Shown in pieces: positions 31,162-42,564 of a stretch of DNA of 64,000 nt. The position numbers were made by a program, and so were the translations under genes. The stretch's first letter is position 1; the number at the start of each line of letters is the position of its first letter. The DNA lies in assembly GCA_016648135.1 (NCBI GenBank), contig JADDOH010002614.1, forward strand, positions 288,642 to 352,641, written 5' to 3'. A model generated the notes under the pieces. The model searched no databases. It had not been told where the DNA came from and saw only the letters and a list, made by a program, of their open reading frames with translations. The DNA is from Agrypnia vestita. Lineage: Eukaryota; Arthropoda; Insecta; Trichoptera; Phryganeidae.

Positions 31162-32035
31162 TATAATATAAATTCATTTAAATTAAAAAAATTCTCTCGA
31201 GTTTCGTTTTCAGAATTATGAACATCGAGTCTTCTTTTTCTTCGATGTGTGAAAACCACGGTACAAAGAAATCGTTATATTCCCGATACCATTCAATCTC
31301 AGCTGTATCATGTTTGTCTTGTGATATTGGTTTATCGCCACGTATCAGGGAGCTACACTAATTTTCTATTCAATGATAATATTTCCTATTATTATGGCGC
31401 AGATTTACAGAAAATTCCTTCGTCGTAGTGATATTTACTTTCCTTTGATCGTAGAAAATAAACAGTCATGCCATTATAGTTAGTGACACTGAGAAGACAG
31501 CCCTTTCATTAGTGACTTTAAAACTGTGAAGGAAAAAACTGAAATATGTAGTCTCCATCTTTTCTGCAATCAACAGTATGATGGATGATACTAAGAAATG
31601 TCTTCATTAATCTTGTCGTTTGATACCATTAATCGAACACTCTATATATTGCCTGTATTCTCAATGACATCGCAAGAGAATTGTTCAGTTATAATAATTA
31701 TCTAACTCTACACTTATTTATTTATTTTATTTATTTAGTTTATTCTATAACTACACTTAATTGGCCTGTTTGTACAATCAGCCACATTCTGAAAATAACA
31801 ACATTGTTTTTTAGTGACTGTGACAACAAATCAAAATAAAAAAACATCAAGACATCTGTCAATGTCTAATAATCTTAAGTCTCGGGGAAAGCTGGGCGCC
31901 GACCGCTAGTTACGATGTTTATTGAGTATCAACAAAAAATTTAACCTAATTAATAAATAATTGAAACAAATGCATAAAACCACAAATATTAATGAATTAA
32001 AAGTAGTAGTGTACCCACAAAAATACATAAATTAT
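31162..32035. other. No gene seen; TTTA-rich simple sequence
   Basis: AT-rich, with a TTTATTTA simple repeat at about 31,710-31,740. No supported gene. Confidence 0.5.
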
Positions 32036-32105
32036 ATCATAGTGAAATTGGTATCACGTTGTCCGCGTAAGACAAAGGTCCGTGGTTCGAATCCAGGTTC
32101 CAGCA
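32036..32105 (+). repeat. tRNA-like sequence, probable SINE (S2) head
   Basis: D-arm-like GTGAAATTGGTATCAC, a perfect 5-bp anticodon-type stem TTGTC/GACAA around a CGCGTAA loop (CGT would read Thr), a T-arm with GGTTCGAATCC, and a 3' strand TTCCAGCA. The expected 5' acceptor strand does not pair and position 33 is G, not T. It is therefore more likely a SINE head than a working tRNA. The T-rich downstream sequence resembles that after 42,226. Confidence 0.5.
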
Positions 32106-32213
32106 TTTAATTTTTCAGTTTTATTATTTGATATTTGTGTGTTTCTCTTGATTTCATTTATTTATTTCTTAATAAATATTACGCGACTCGCTTCCATAAA
32201 TAAATGAAAATCT

Positions 32214-32330
32214 AATATAATCTATATATATAATATAATATATCTATATTATATATATATATATATCATATATCTATATATATAGTCTTGTGGTTTACTA
32301 CGCTACTACTACTACGCTACTACAATATAT
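32214..32330. repeat. AT microsatellite and (CTACTA)n run
   Basis: TATATA-type simple sequence to about 32,286, then repeats of ACTACGCTACT at about 32,297-32,325. Confidence 0.85.
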
Positions 32331-32612
32331 ATCATTAAACCACCGAATAATTTTAAACCATGTTTGTTATAATAAACAACTTGTAATTATTCAAAAGCTC
32401 TGCTGTAAATTTAGAATTTGTCGATAATAGTAAAGGTAATCAGCACACGTCACGGAGTAGCGCTAACAAGCAATCGTGAATGGCATTATTAATTTTATCC
32501 GTCAAGTAATGTTAATTAAACCTTAATGAATTTCCATTTACGCACAAAATAAACATTTATTAACAAAATTATCAGCAATATATTAAAAGTATTTAAGAGT
32601 GGATGTATGCTC

Positions 32613-32865
32613 TACAGGGTTATTTGGAAAACATTAATAACCTTGCAGGACTCAATTCCTGCCTTGATTACGAGTCGAAAATGTTCAAGCTAACATGACC
32701 TAGTTCAATAGTTATGGAGATATGCGACATCAAAGTTTGCATTTTTTTTTTCAATCTTTCTGACTTATTTTTTGTAAAACGTTGGACAATCATTACAGTT
32801 ACATATATCGATTACGAAAAATTCATTCGTTTCAATACAAGTTAAATAAAATGATAAAAACCCTG
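32613..32865. mobile_element. Fold-back MITE M2, half copy
   Basis: GGACTCAATTCCTGCCTTGA, GAGTCGAAAATGTTCAAGC, GTTATGGAGATATGC and AAAAATTCATTCGTTTCAAT follow the M2 order, but the second inverted arm is missing. Confidence 0.7.
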
Positions 32866-32899
32866 AAAAATTTCCAATTCGAATGTTTTCCAATTAGAA

Positions 32900-33187
32900 T
32901 TCGAAGGTTGGCTGGTTGGAAGGCTGATCGGACCCTTGGCTCGAGTCAGACTAGTTGAAACAGGTTTCGTGCCTTCTCCATGCGTCGGGCTCCTTTCTCA
33001 TTCGTATGGTTTCCAATTTGAAAAAAACGTTAAAATTTCGAAAAATCCAAAATTATCCAAACGAGTCTGCTTGCAAAGTTTCAGCTCGATTGAATCACGG
33101 AAAAGGGGTTAAAAATCGATTCAAAGTTTTTCCGGCAGACAACAAACCGCAGACGCTACGAGTTAAAAGGAAAGGGAGTAAAAAATC
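32900..33187 (+). mobile_element. MITE family M1, partial
   Basis: Right-hand two thirds of M1: GAGTCTGCTTGCAAAGTTTC, TCAGCTCGATTGAATCACGG and the terminus GGAAAGGGAGTAAAAA. The left TAACCCATAAAAACC end is absent. The 82-codon frame at 32955-33203 is inside it. Confidence 0.7.
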
Positions 33188-33268
33188 GGTTGGTGTTACC
33201 TAAAATGTAGTGGTTTAAACTAAGTGAATTTGTATTTGATTTAATTTTAAGATTTTTTTGAAGAATTG

Positions 33269-33305
33269 AACACGACATTAAACATTATCTGTTTAATGTC
33301 GTGTT
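33269..33305. repeat. Perfect 16-bp-arm hairpin
   Basis: AACACGACATTAAACA (33269-33284), loop TTATC, TGTTTAATGTCGTGTT (33290-33305). It sits immediately left of an H1 element and may be its 5' boundary or a separate palindromic insertion. Confidence 0.9.
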
Positions 33306-33522
33306 ATCGCAATTATAATAATTTCATTATCTGTTGGTCTGATCGTGCTCCTTATTTCGGGTAATTTTTTTTTCGATTTTTTTTATCGAAATTTTTTTTT
33401 GAACATTTTTTCGATTTTTTTTCATACATTTTTTGCGATTTTTTTATTATAAAATAAATACGTACTTATTCCTTAGAAACCGACATGTAAAAGTACCGTC
33501 ATTTTTGACGGGTTGCAGCTAG
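33306..33522 (+). mobile_element. Helitron/HINE-like repeat family H1, short copy
   Basis: From ATTATAATAATTTCATTATC to a 3' end with a perfect hairpin CCGTCA/TGACGG (33497-33511 region), then GGTTGCAGCTAG and host T. Clearest example of the family's Helitron-like 3' terminus. T-rich internal filler of TTTTTCGATT type. Confidence 0.75.
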
Positions 33523-34363
33523 TTTATTAATAAACGCGCATCTTCGTTATTGTGTCACAAAGGTATTGTGTTTTTGAATGTGTGGGAGTCATTTGGCGAG
33601 AGCGTATTTTAGATGAGCCAAGTTAATATTTCTCACCTTAGAACAGCAACCCAAAGCTGAATAATAATTCTCCTTGATAAATTGTTATTTTAAGTACAGG
33701 AATATTTGTTCGCTGAACGTACGTTTTAAAAAAAACATAAATATTTATTATATTAAATGGAATTAAGTTCATCTTACGGTGCGTTATACGCATGAGACAT
33801 TGGTCTCTGGTCTCAGAGGTTCTTAAAGGTCGACTTGTAACTGTTGTATAATTTTACTCTGCGTACAAAATTACAAAATAATCTTCAATCAATATATCTC
33901 GCTTCGCTATATATCGCCCTTTACACAATTCGAGTCTCACTCGTGTGCACGCATTTTTAGTAGTTAAAGGAAGATGCTGCATCTCATGACTGCATAGATA
34001 ATCGCCGACCTCTGATAGGAGATGGCACCATAAGAAGAAGACGAGAGAAAAAGGCAAAGTTGTAAATAATCAATATTTTTTGCTTGTCTTGATAGGTCTA
34101 CTTCCTTAATAATTTAAAATAATTATTCCTACTAACTGTTAATTTTTATTTACTTATTTATCGTAAACTTAATATATGCCGGTTAGAAAAAGAGCCTCTC
34201 ACGAAAAAGAACCTGTGCCTTTATGAGCAGCTTAAATATAAATAAAATCCTATAGGTATAACTATAAAATTAATCAATTAATGGCAGATATAAATATAAA
34301 ATATGGATACTTAAAACAAGTAGATATCATAAAAAATCAAAAGCGCAAGTAAAAAGAATATAT
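33523..34363. other. No gene seen
   Basis: AT-rich spacer; the 67-codon minus frame at 33854-34057 has no recognised motif. Confidence 0.45.
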
Positions 34364-34615
34364 CGAGGCTAGAAAGCTAAAAGGGCGTAAGTGATTATTT
34401 CGAACTTTACAGGAGAGAAAAATAATGTTTTTGCAATCTGGTTTGGTCAATATTTCTATTATTATTAAGGTTTTCCATATGTGTTTCGGATTAACAAATA
34501 TGGAAATCGTTTAGTAATATAAGAAACACTGACAAAATCAGATTGACAGAACTTTATTTTGCTCTCCCGTAAAGTTTGATATAATCATTAACGCCCTTTT
34601 GGCTTTCTACCCTCG
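34364..34615. mobile_element. MITE with ~60-bp inverted repeats, 252 bp
   Basis: Left CGAGGCTAGAAAGCTAAAAG and right CTTTTGGCTTTCTACCCTCG are inverted, and the match continues through GATTATTTCGAACTTTAC against GTAAAGTTTGATATAATC. Possible TAT flanks on both sides. No coding capacity. Confidence 0.75.
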
Positions 34616-34993
34616 GTATGTAAAAATTATATTTATGGATAGTAAAAACTACTAGATATTATTGAACAGAAAAGAATTAATATCATTAATATATTTTCTC
34701 TTTATTTAATTAATGCATTCACAGTGAGTAGAATAAATATTATTTTACATTTTAATTAATTATATAGAATACACTAATTTCTTTGGTGTATTTATATAAA
34801 ATATGGTCATTGTCTCCTTAAGTAGACAGGGGTCTGTGCTAAAGTACACAGGCTCTTCCATTATATCCAGCAGTTAAATTTAATGATACTCAACGATGTT
34901 AGTACTTTCCTTGACATGTACCTACAAATACTATTAATATACATAAAAATAAAAATGCACCAATAACGAAGTTGAATAAAGTAACAAATAAAA
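34616..34993. other. No gene seen
   Basis: AT-rich spacer. Confidence 0.5.
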
Positions 34994-35541
34994 AGTAACC
35001 CATAAAAACCAAGTTTTTATTTTACTCCCTTTCTTTGTAAAATATAACAACAATTAAAGACGAATTAAAACATATAACATAATACTAAACTTACAGTAAT
35101 TTAATATATTTCTAAAATGTCAGTTGCTTTGAGCTTTGATAAGACACTTCATGCTTTGAAGATTAAATTCTAAAAACATTTGTCATGAATTTAGATTTTC
35201 GACATTCGTAGCGAAGTACCTGTTATGTATACCGATGGAGTAATTCAAATTTAAAAAATATTCCGCGACGTTATCGGGCCGCCGTTGCTAATCAAACTTT
35301 TCTAATGATTCCAATTTGAAAAACCAATAAAATTTCTAAAAATCCGAAATTATACTTTAATTATTAATTTTCTTTAACGAAAATTTGATAGATCTTCTTG
35401 ATCATCGCCACGAGTCTACTTGCCAAGTTTCAGCTCGATTGGATCACGGGAAAAGGGTCAAAAATCGATCCAAAGTTTTTTTGACGGCAAGCCGGCAAGC
35501 AAGCAAGCAGACACCACGAGTTAATATAAAGGGAGTAAAAA
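34994..35541 (+). mobile_element. MITE family M1, complete copy
   Basis: Begins AGTAACCCATAAAAACCAAG with TTACTCCCTTTCTTTG and ends GAGTTAATATAAAGGGAGTA. Shares long internal sequence (CGTTATCGGGCCGCCGTTGC) with the 38,792 copy, marking a subfamily distinct from the shorter 347 and 36,691 copies. The 80-codon frame at 35385-35627 runs through its end. Confidence 0.8.
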
Positions 35542-35764
35542 GGTTAGATAGAATCTTTATTTTTTATTTATCTATTTATTTTCTTTACTTTTTTGGAATA
35601 CCACTATTTCCACAAAACATCTTATAGAATGTTTGTCTGCAGGTTCATTTTCACAATTTAATGTTACACTGTTACTAAATATCATTCATTGTATAGCCAG
35701 AAGAGATAAAAAAAATTAAGTACATTTATATAAATAAATAATACTAATCTACATATAGCAAAAA

Positions 35765-36007
35765 TTAATAATTCACGATTATTGCAATAATAATACCTAC
35801 AGTTCGTATGTAACTTATGTAGTTTGCTATCAACCATTTTTTAAGATCTGCCACTAATTTTGGGGTCTTTACACCTGTGGGAAAGGTGCTTTGTATTTTG
35901 TTCAAGAGCATGGAAACTACATATTCAAGTGTCCTCAATCTATATTTATTTGTTATTCTTGGAACACTTAACATCTGATTTGTAGCGCATCTTGTGTTTC
36001 TGCCATG
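35765..36007 (-). pseudogene. Non-LTR retrotransposon ORF2 C-terminal stub
   Basis: A minus frame from 36007 reads HGRNTRCATNQMLSVPRITN, then RTLEYVVSMLLNKIQSTFPT and ends LVADLKKWLIANYISY. The order H-x-TR-x-x-x-L-VPR, a central NK/LP-type motif, and LK-x-WL is that of the C-terminal tail of non-LTR retrotransposon polyproteins. The LP is degraded to IQ. No upstream reverse transcriptase remains. Confidence 0.55.
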
Positions 36008-36336
36008 AGCAACTACCTTTTTATAAATTTAATTTTCGTAATTTTCTTTTATCAGCAGAAATAGAATTAACCCATGAACTGGCAAAATATTGACGTTTTT
36101 TGAAAATTTTGAAAAAATTGAAAAAACCCAATTTATAAATGTCAGTAATGTGAAGAAAAATAATGAAAATAGAAAATTATTTAACCATCTAAAAGCTAAC
36201 GTGCTTTACAAATTCGATAATCATTTTCGTTTTGTACGTTTATATTCTGTCACGAACACAGACCAAAAAATTAATAGACACGACCCAACTTGAATTCGGT
36301 GTCCACAATTTGGCATAACGCCTGGTGCCAATACGT

Positions 36337-37322
36337 TAGAGATGGGAAAGTTCGTTCAGTTGACTGAACTATTCGTTCATCAGATTGTTCAGTCAAATGA
36401 ACTGTTCACTTTAAATCGTTCAGTAGTTCTTTGAATTTTCGTTTTAAAGTTTTGTAAAGTGAACTGTTCAATTATTACTAGATACATTTTTTCTAAAAAT
36501 AAAATATAAAATAAAAAAAAGTTAACGGGGAAAAATAGATCGACATATCGAAGAACAATATTAATATTTGTTCCCAAGTAAATTTTGGTGACTAAAAAAA
36601 AAAAGGTCACGGGAAAAATATATGGATATATTGAAGACTATAAGTCAGTAAGTACGAAAAAAAGGTCACCGACAAAAATATATCGAAAAAAGTAACCCAT
36701 AAAAACCAAGATACTCCCTTTCTCATTTACTAGTTTAAACTGGTTTTGCGCTTAACCTACGCGTTGGGCTTCAGTCGAGCGACGCTACGAAACAGAGTAA
36801 TAAAAAATTTCCAAAAATCCAAAATTATGCTATAATCATCCGTGTCTACCAGACGCGTTGAAATATTTTCATACAACTTAGTAAGTTGTATGAAAAAACC
36901 ATTAAAGATTTGAAAATCCAAAAATTTATTAATTTTTTTAACGAAAATTTGATAGATCTTCTTGATCGTTGCCACGAGTCTGCTTGCAAAGTTTCAGCTC
37001 GATTGGATCACGGGAAAAGGGTTAAAAATTGATCCAAAGTTTTTTCGTCAAGCAAGCAGACGCCACGAGTTAATATAAAGAGAGTAAAAATATACTGATT
37101 CCATACTCGACAAGGAATGTCAATCTTTGATGTATAGAAACCTACTGTTCACTGCCTAGGAGATTAAATTTTCAAAACTTTTAGCAGAATTTAATGAATG
37201 AATTATTTTTCATCTACTGATCTAGTGAACGACTAGTTCACTTAAGTGGACTGTATCGTTCGTACGTTCAGTTAAGTGAACTGTTATAAAAGAACAGTTC
37301 TTTCACGAACGATCCATCTCTA
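36337..37322. mobile_element. hAT-type MITE, 986 bp, with nested M1
   Basis: Ends TAGAGATGG (36337) and CCATCTCTA (37322) are perfect inverted repeats, followed inward by GTTCACTTAAGTGAAC-like sequence on both sides. The flanks CAATACGT (36329-36336) and TAATACGT (37323-37330) are an 8-bp target duplication with one change. Part of its length comes from an M1 element inserted at about 36,691-37,090. No transposase frame. Confidence 0.83.
36691..37090 (+). mobile_element. MITE family M1, nested in hAT MITE
   Basis: AGTAACCCATAAAAACCAAG to ATATAAAGAGAGTAAAAA, including TTCTTGATCGTTGCCACGAG and TCGATTGGATCACGGG. Being wholly inside the hAT MITE it is the younger insertion. Confidence 0.8.
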
Positions 37323-38791
37323 TAATACGTTCGTCTTGCTTAAAGAAATTACTAGGAGCTTGTAGATTTTGAAAATTTGATATTCATAAAATGTATAATG
37401 TATTAGTAGATGTTTTTACTTTAGAGATTTGGTTTGGAACTAATTTTTGTAAAATATACATTTAATAAAGGATTTAATTATGCAAGAATAAATACTTTAA
37501 ATGCAGTAAATATCTATGCTAGACAATCGTAAGGTGGGATATTCTACCCCTATGATACGTTCCCGTCTCATAAAGAGCTAGTTTAGTTCACCTTTGCAAA
37601 TATGGTCACGAAAGTCTAAAACAATGGTAACTACACATTTCTCTCTCTTAGTCTCTCGAACATTCTATATGAATCTAGAATCAACTGAACTATTCTCGAA
37701 GAAAACATAATCACTAGAAATGGAGAAACCGGTCAAACATCCTCGATGTATCGCGAACCAACATTTGTCTGTATAAGCGATGACAAGCAGACGCGCGGAG
37801 AGTTGTTTGACAAAGCAACATAGAAGTTACCATAGAAAGGCGAATTTTAGCGGGTACTTACGTGCGAAACTGAGCGGAATGACCTGCGATGAACAAAAGT
37901 GCAGCGAATATTCTAGTGATAATTAGCGCAAATCACTAAATTGGCGTAAATTAAAGAACGGCGCTCCGATTAAATTCTTGTTAAATGAATTTAATTAATA
38001 AAATAATAAGATAATGGCCACGATTCCGTGTCAATATTTATGCTCTATGGTCACTATGCGTGAGTACATACATAAATTCTGAATTTGTACCTAAAAATAA
38101 GGAGATAAAATGAAAATAGAATGAATCCTACTTCAATGCGCACTCATTCAATAGTTCAGTGAATTTTTATTGAGTTACTTTTATTTAACCTTTTAACCGG
38201 ACAAGAATAGACTTAAGATTTTCGTGATTCAGATTAAATGCATTAAAATGAATCCGCCATTTTTCAAGTAGTGCTTACCAAAGTGCTTTTGTTTTACGAG
38301 CTTTTATAATCATTTTGTTTATTTTTGATAGCAAACGGAATTAGGTCAATAACTAAATGTACGAATTGACCACCCGTTAATGTGCCATGTCACTATGATC
38401 AATCTATTTGTGTTTATTTAATTCTTCTGCGTGACACGTCATCTCTTTGTTAGCACATTACAAAGATTAATTATATGTATCTGATGTCTGCTTTTGGAAT
38501 TTTATTATTACTAATACTTGTAAACGTTTATAATTTATAATATCTCCTAAGAGAATGAATATAAAACAGTAATAATGAAATTTTGGAAACCTAGAGAAAT
38601 ATTGCGAGTCTTGTGGAAATTATTCAAGTTGTGTCCTCTGAGACCAAGAATTTATTTGCTACCAGCTGCGTAGTTTGCAGAAGGGAATAATTAAATAGGA
38701 ATACTATTTTTTATACATGTAATTAATATGTATTACAATAAGTAAGTACTGTATTCGGTGAGTAATTTTGATTTATTGACTAAAATAAAAA
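37323..38791. other. No gene seen
   Basis: AT-rich spacer with no recognised frame, RNA or repeat end. Confidence 0.5.
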
Positions 38792-39492
38792 AGTAACCCA
38801 TAAAAACCAAGTTTTTACTATACTCCCTTTCTTTGTAAAATATAACAATAATTAAAGACGAATTAAAACATATAACATAACACTAAACTTACAGAAATTT
38901 TATACATTTCTAAAATGTCAGATGTTTTGAGATGTTTTGATTTGATGATGATGATGAGATGAGAAAGATTTTGATAGATTCAATTATCAATATCGTACCT
39001 TATGAATTTCCAGCGTCAAATGATTTAGTCAGAATCAGATTTGAGTAATGTAGAATTCTTCAAAACTAAGCAGAAATCTAAAAGAAATACATTATTATTT
39101 GATTTTTTCCCAAAAAACCCAATTTTGCTGTCATCTGTGAACCAATTGTTTTGTATATTTTTGAAATTCGTAGTGATGTACCTATTATACCGACGGAGTA
39201 ATTCAAATTTAGAAAATATTCCGCGACATTATCGGACCGCCGCGTCGTTGCTCATCAAACTTTTCTAATGATTCCAATTTGAAAAAATCAATAAAAATTC
39301 TAAAAATCCGAAATTATACTATAATTATTATTTTTTTAACAAAAATTTGATAGATCTTCTTGATCGTCGCCACGAGTCTGCTTGCCAAGTTTCAGCTCGA
39401 TTGGATTACGGGAACAGGGTCAAAAATCGATCCAAAGTTTTTGTTGACGGCAAACAAGCAGACGCCACGAGTTAATATAAAGGGAGTAAAAA
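38792..39492 (+). mobile_element. MITE family M1, longest copy (~700 bp)
   Basis: AGTAACCCATAAAAACCAAG at the left and ATATAAAGGGAGTAAAAA at the right. Shares the middle with 34,994-35,541 but is about 150 bp longer, including a GATGATGATGATGAGATGAG stretch near 38,942. The 75- and 74-codon frames here are not genes. Confidence 0.8.
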
Positions 39493-39600
39493 CAATAAAA
39501 TTTTACATTGAATTTGTTTTCCACAGCATAGATTTTTCTTCTGAAATAAGCAAAACAATATTAGTTTTTATATATTTTATATAACAAAAATGTTCGTTTA

Positions 39601-40185
39601 TATAGGGTGTCTCAGAGCTAGTAGCAAAAGTGTTACTAGTTTCTAGGTGTGTTACTAGGTTCGTCTGTATAGGGTATCTCAGAGCTAGTAACAAAACTGT
39701 TACTAAAAATTACAGGTGCCTGCCTTAATAATGAGTCGAAAATATTCAAGCAACCATGACCTAATATCGATAGTTATGGAGATATGCAATATTAAAGTTT
39801 AACATTTTTTTTCAATATTTCTGACTTATTTTTGGTAAAAAGTTGACCTTTCATTACGGTAACTTATATTGATAAGGAAAAATTCGTTCGCTTCAATAAA
39901 ACTTACATAAAATGGTAAAAATTTTATAAAAAATAACTATTTTCAATTTTTGCAAGGTTTTTATCATTTCGACTTATATTAAAGCGAATGAATTTTGCAT
40001 AATCAATATAAGTTACTGTAAAAATTGTTCAATGTTTTGCAAAAAACAAGCCGGAAATATTGAGAAAAAAATGTAAACTTTGATATTGCCTATCTCCATA
40101 ACAACTAATATTAGGTCATGGTTGCTTGAACATTTTCGACTCATTATCAAGGCAGAAATCCACCTGTAAAGTTTTTGTAACTTAC
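39601..40185. mobile_element. Fold-back MITE M2, copy with duplicated left end
   Basis: The terminus TATAGGGTGTCTCAGAGCTAG at 39,601 is repeated at 39,668 (TATAGGGTATCTCAGAGCTAG). The first arm (GAGTCGAAAATATTCAAGC) and its inverse (AACATTTTCGACTCATTATC) are both present, so it folds into a long hairpin. Confidence 0.78.
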
Positions 40186-40475
40186 AGTGATATGTAATAT
40201 GATATCTAATATATGTGTAAAACTGGACGAGGCACGTCCGATTGTAATGTAATGTAGATGATTACATTTTTTTTCTAAAATAGCTGTGCCTATTATTTCA
40301 AATGATTTTTTGTAATTTATATTTCAAATCAAATCCATTTTATTACGACAAATTTCACATTTTACCGTTATATCCAAAACTTTCAATATCTATTTATATA
40401 TAAATATACATATTTATGGAATTCTTGTCAAGCATAGAGTTAAAGTTTTATTTACCAAATTCCTATGTTAATATG
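40186..40475. other. No gene seen
   Basis: AT-rich spacer. Confidence 0.5.
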
Positions 40476-40600
40476 TCTACATCAGCCCTGATGTGATGGA
40501 CCCTGCAATGGGATCCGAAACATCGGCCAGAGAGGTCAGACATACACGGCAGAATATTCTGAAGATTCTCAAAACCTGAGAACATCTTAATCGACATTTG
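40476..40600 (+). repeat. Penelope-type end with decayed hammerhead
   Basis: CAGCCCTGATGTGATGGACC, GCAATGGGATCC, GAAACATCGGCCAGAGAGG in order recall core CTGATGA, stem II GGACCC/GGGATCC and GAAAC. The core's last base is T and an extra dinucleotide is present, so it should not cleave. A related inverted pair is at 49,143-49,304. Confidence 0.45.
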
Positions 40601-41865
40601 TTGTCAAAGCAGACTATTTCCAGATAAAACAGATTATTTCCCTTCAGAGTTCTTGGCGTCCAATTACAGTAAGAATATTTTGATGAAATAAATTTAAAAA
40701 AAAACTTTTTCGTACATCAATTGTTATGAATTCGGTTAAAAATAATGAGCAGAAACTCAACTGATAAAATATTATTAAGTTTCACAGTAAGACACTTTTT
40801 TAATGGCATAAGAATTTTTTTATTTAAATTTCACAAATTAATTTATTTTGGAAAATATAACGTGATTTTTGAATCGAATACTTCTTTTGTTATTATTGTG
40901 TCCAAAAATAGTATTTGCGAATAATTTGTATTTCTTTTTGCTAATAATTTGTTAAGCTCTAGGTGGGCGATCTTACCTTACCGCGATAATTAAGTAGTGC
41001 TTAAAAAAGATAGTAAAAAGTAAAAAAGTAATACTTAATAAAGAAAAAAAACTAACAAAAATCTCCTAAAATTTCTAGTTTTGTTAAAATATATTAAGAA
41101 ATATTTAAAATAACATAAAAATTTTAGCGGTTTCACATACTTCTATGTACCTACGCATTATTATCAGGGGATCGTGGCGGTGGAAAACAAATCAAACAAT
41201 TAAAGTTTTTTAAGACCACAGTCACTGGACATAAATTTAATTCTCGCAATTTCGTCGCACGTCTGATGAACACTATTGAACACTTGATAGGTGGGTACTC
41301 TCTTAGTTTATTGTAGCTGGTCACACTGAATCGACGCTTCGCTTTTTTGTGCAGCGGTTTTGTCGTCTCTTAAACAAAGAACGTCATTTCGCGAAGTTTC
41401 GAGTGCGATCGAAAAGTTTCTGATTTATTCCTGCGTATTCCAATTACCACCAGCAATTTCTAATTTACTGTAAAATGTGCAGAGTGATGGAAAATCCTCG
41501 ATTAAATGTAATTTTTTCCGTTTCTATATAATCTCGCGACATTATTTTAATGTTTTTTTTTATACACAAAAATGTGGCGAGCGCGACAAAACTTATTTAT
41601 TAAAATTGAATTACTTCAGCTAAGATAAAAACCGACCTACGGCAGAATAGCCTAGAAGAAACGTTTCAATTTTTTTATCATCATCAGACGACCGTGAAAA
41701 CCTCCGACTGAATTTAGAAAAACAATCTCCTAACGATGTACATCTCTGGAGGGCCCAGCTCTAGTCAGAAGTGATGTAGTGAACAACATGTTTACGTTAA
41801 ATAATGTTAGGAAAAAATATAACAGTTATTTTTTTTATTAATTTTAAATAATTATACGTAACTCT
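40601..41865. other. No gene seen
   Basis: AT-rich, with a somewhat GC-richer patch at 41,220-41,420 that has no coding signal. Confidence 0.45.
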
Positions 41866-42564
41866 ATTATAATAATTTCGGTGTCTGTCTGTCTGTCCGT
41901 CCATCCGTCCGTCTGTGTCTGGCCCGGAACTTCTTTAGAGTAAATTATTTATTTTATTTTTCTATTTATTTATTTTTATTTTTTATTATTACTTTTAAAA
42001 AAATTTTGTAAAAAAATTTTACGTAAAATTTATTATGGGTTTTTCACGAAAAACAGAAAAAGTTGATTGTTCTTAAGATGGATAATATATGTCAATCAAT
42101 TAATAAATGAGACATACAGATAAGGTGGATATATTCACGGAAATCTAAGGGGCCACTGTAGCGTAATTGGATAACGCGCCTGCCCCGGATAGAAGAAGAT
42201 CCGTGGTTCGAATCCCGGTAGCAGCCAAATATTTTTTCGTGGATTTGATTTTTCTGTATGTCTTTCTAATTGATTTATTAATTTGGTTTTGTATATAATA
42301 CGTTTTTAAACCCAAATAATTAAAAAAATATATATTATCCTAATTATAACAATTTCATTGTCTGTCTGTCTGTCCGTCTGTCCCTGTAACTTTGTGTTAC
42401 GTCCGTAACTTTTTTATAGTAATTTTTTTCCCAAAAAAAAATATTCCCAAAATATTTTTTTGCCAAAAATTTTTTTACGATTTTTAAAAAATAAAATAAA
42501 TACATACCTATTCCTAAGGAACCGACACGTAAAAGTACCGTCATATTTGACGGGTTACAGCTAG
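41866..42564 (+). mobile_element. Helitron/HINE-like H1 composite with tRNA-like insert
   Basis: A 5' H1 fragment (41,866-41,945: TTATAATAATTTCGG then GTCTGTCTGTCCGTCC) is followed by tRNA-like sequence at 42,151 and then a complete short H1 copy (42,343-42,564), which ends with hairpin CCGTCA/TGACGG and GGTTACAGCTAG before host T. Confidence 0.7.
42151..42226 (+). repeat. tRNA-Arg-like sequence, probable SINE (S2) head
   Basis: GGCCACTGTAGCGTAATTGG resembles the tRNA-Arg D-arm with box A, and GTGGTTCGAATCCCGG resembles box B and the T-arm. The anticodon region (CCTGC...AGAAG) does not pair and the acceptor strands pair poorly, so a working tRNA is unlikely. The T-rich tail after it is similar to that of 32,036-32,105. 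Confidence 0.5.

Noticed and set aside
41640..41740. Minus-strand CTGATGATGATAAAA...GAAACG as another hammerhead
   Set aside because: No stem II or stem I pairing could be found; only the core words are present.
42151..42226. Functional tRNA-Arg gene
   Set aside because: Anticodon stem and acceptor stem do not pair, and it sits inside a repeat element.
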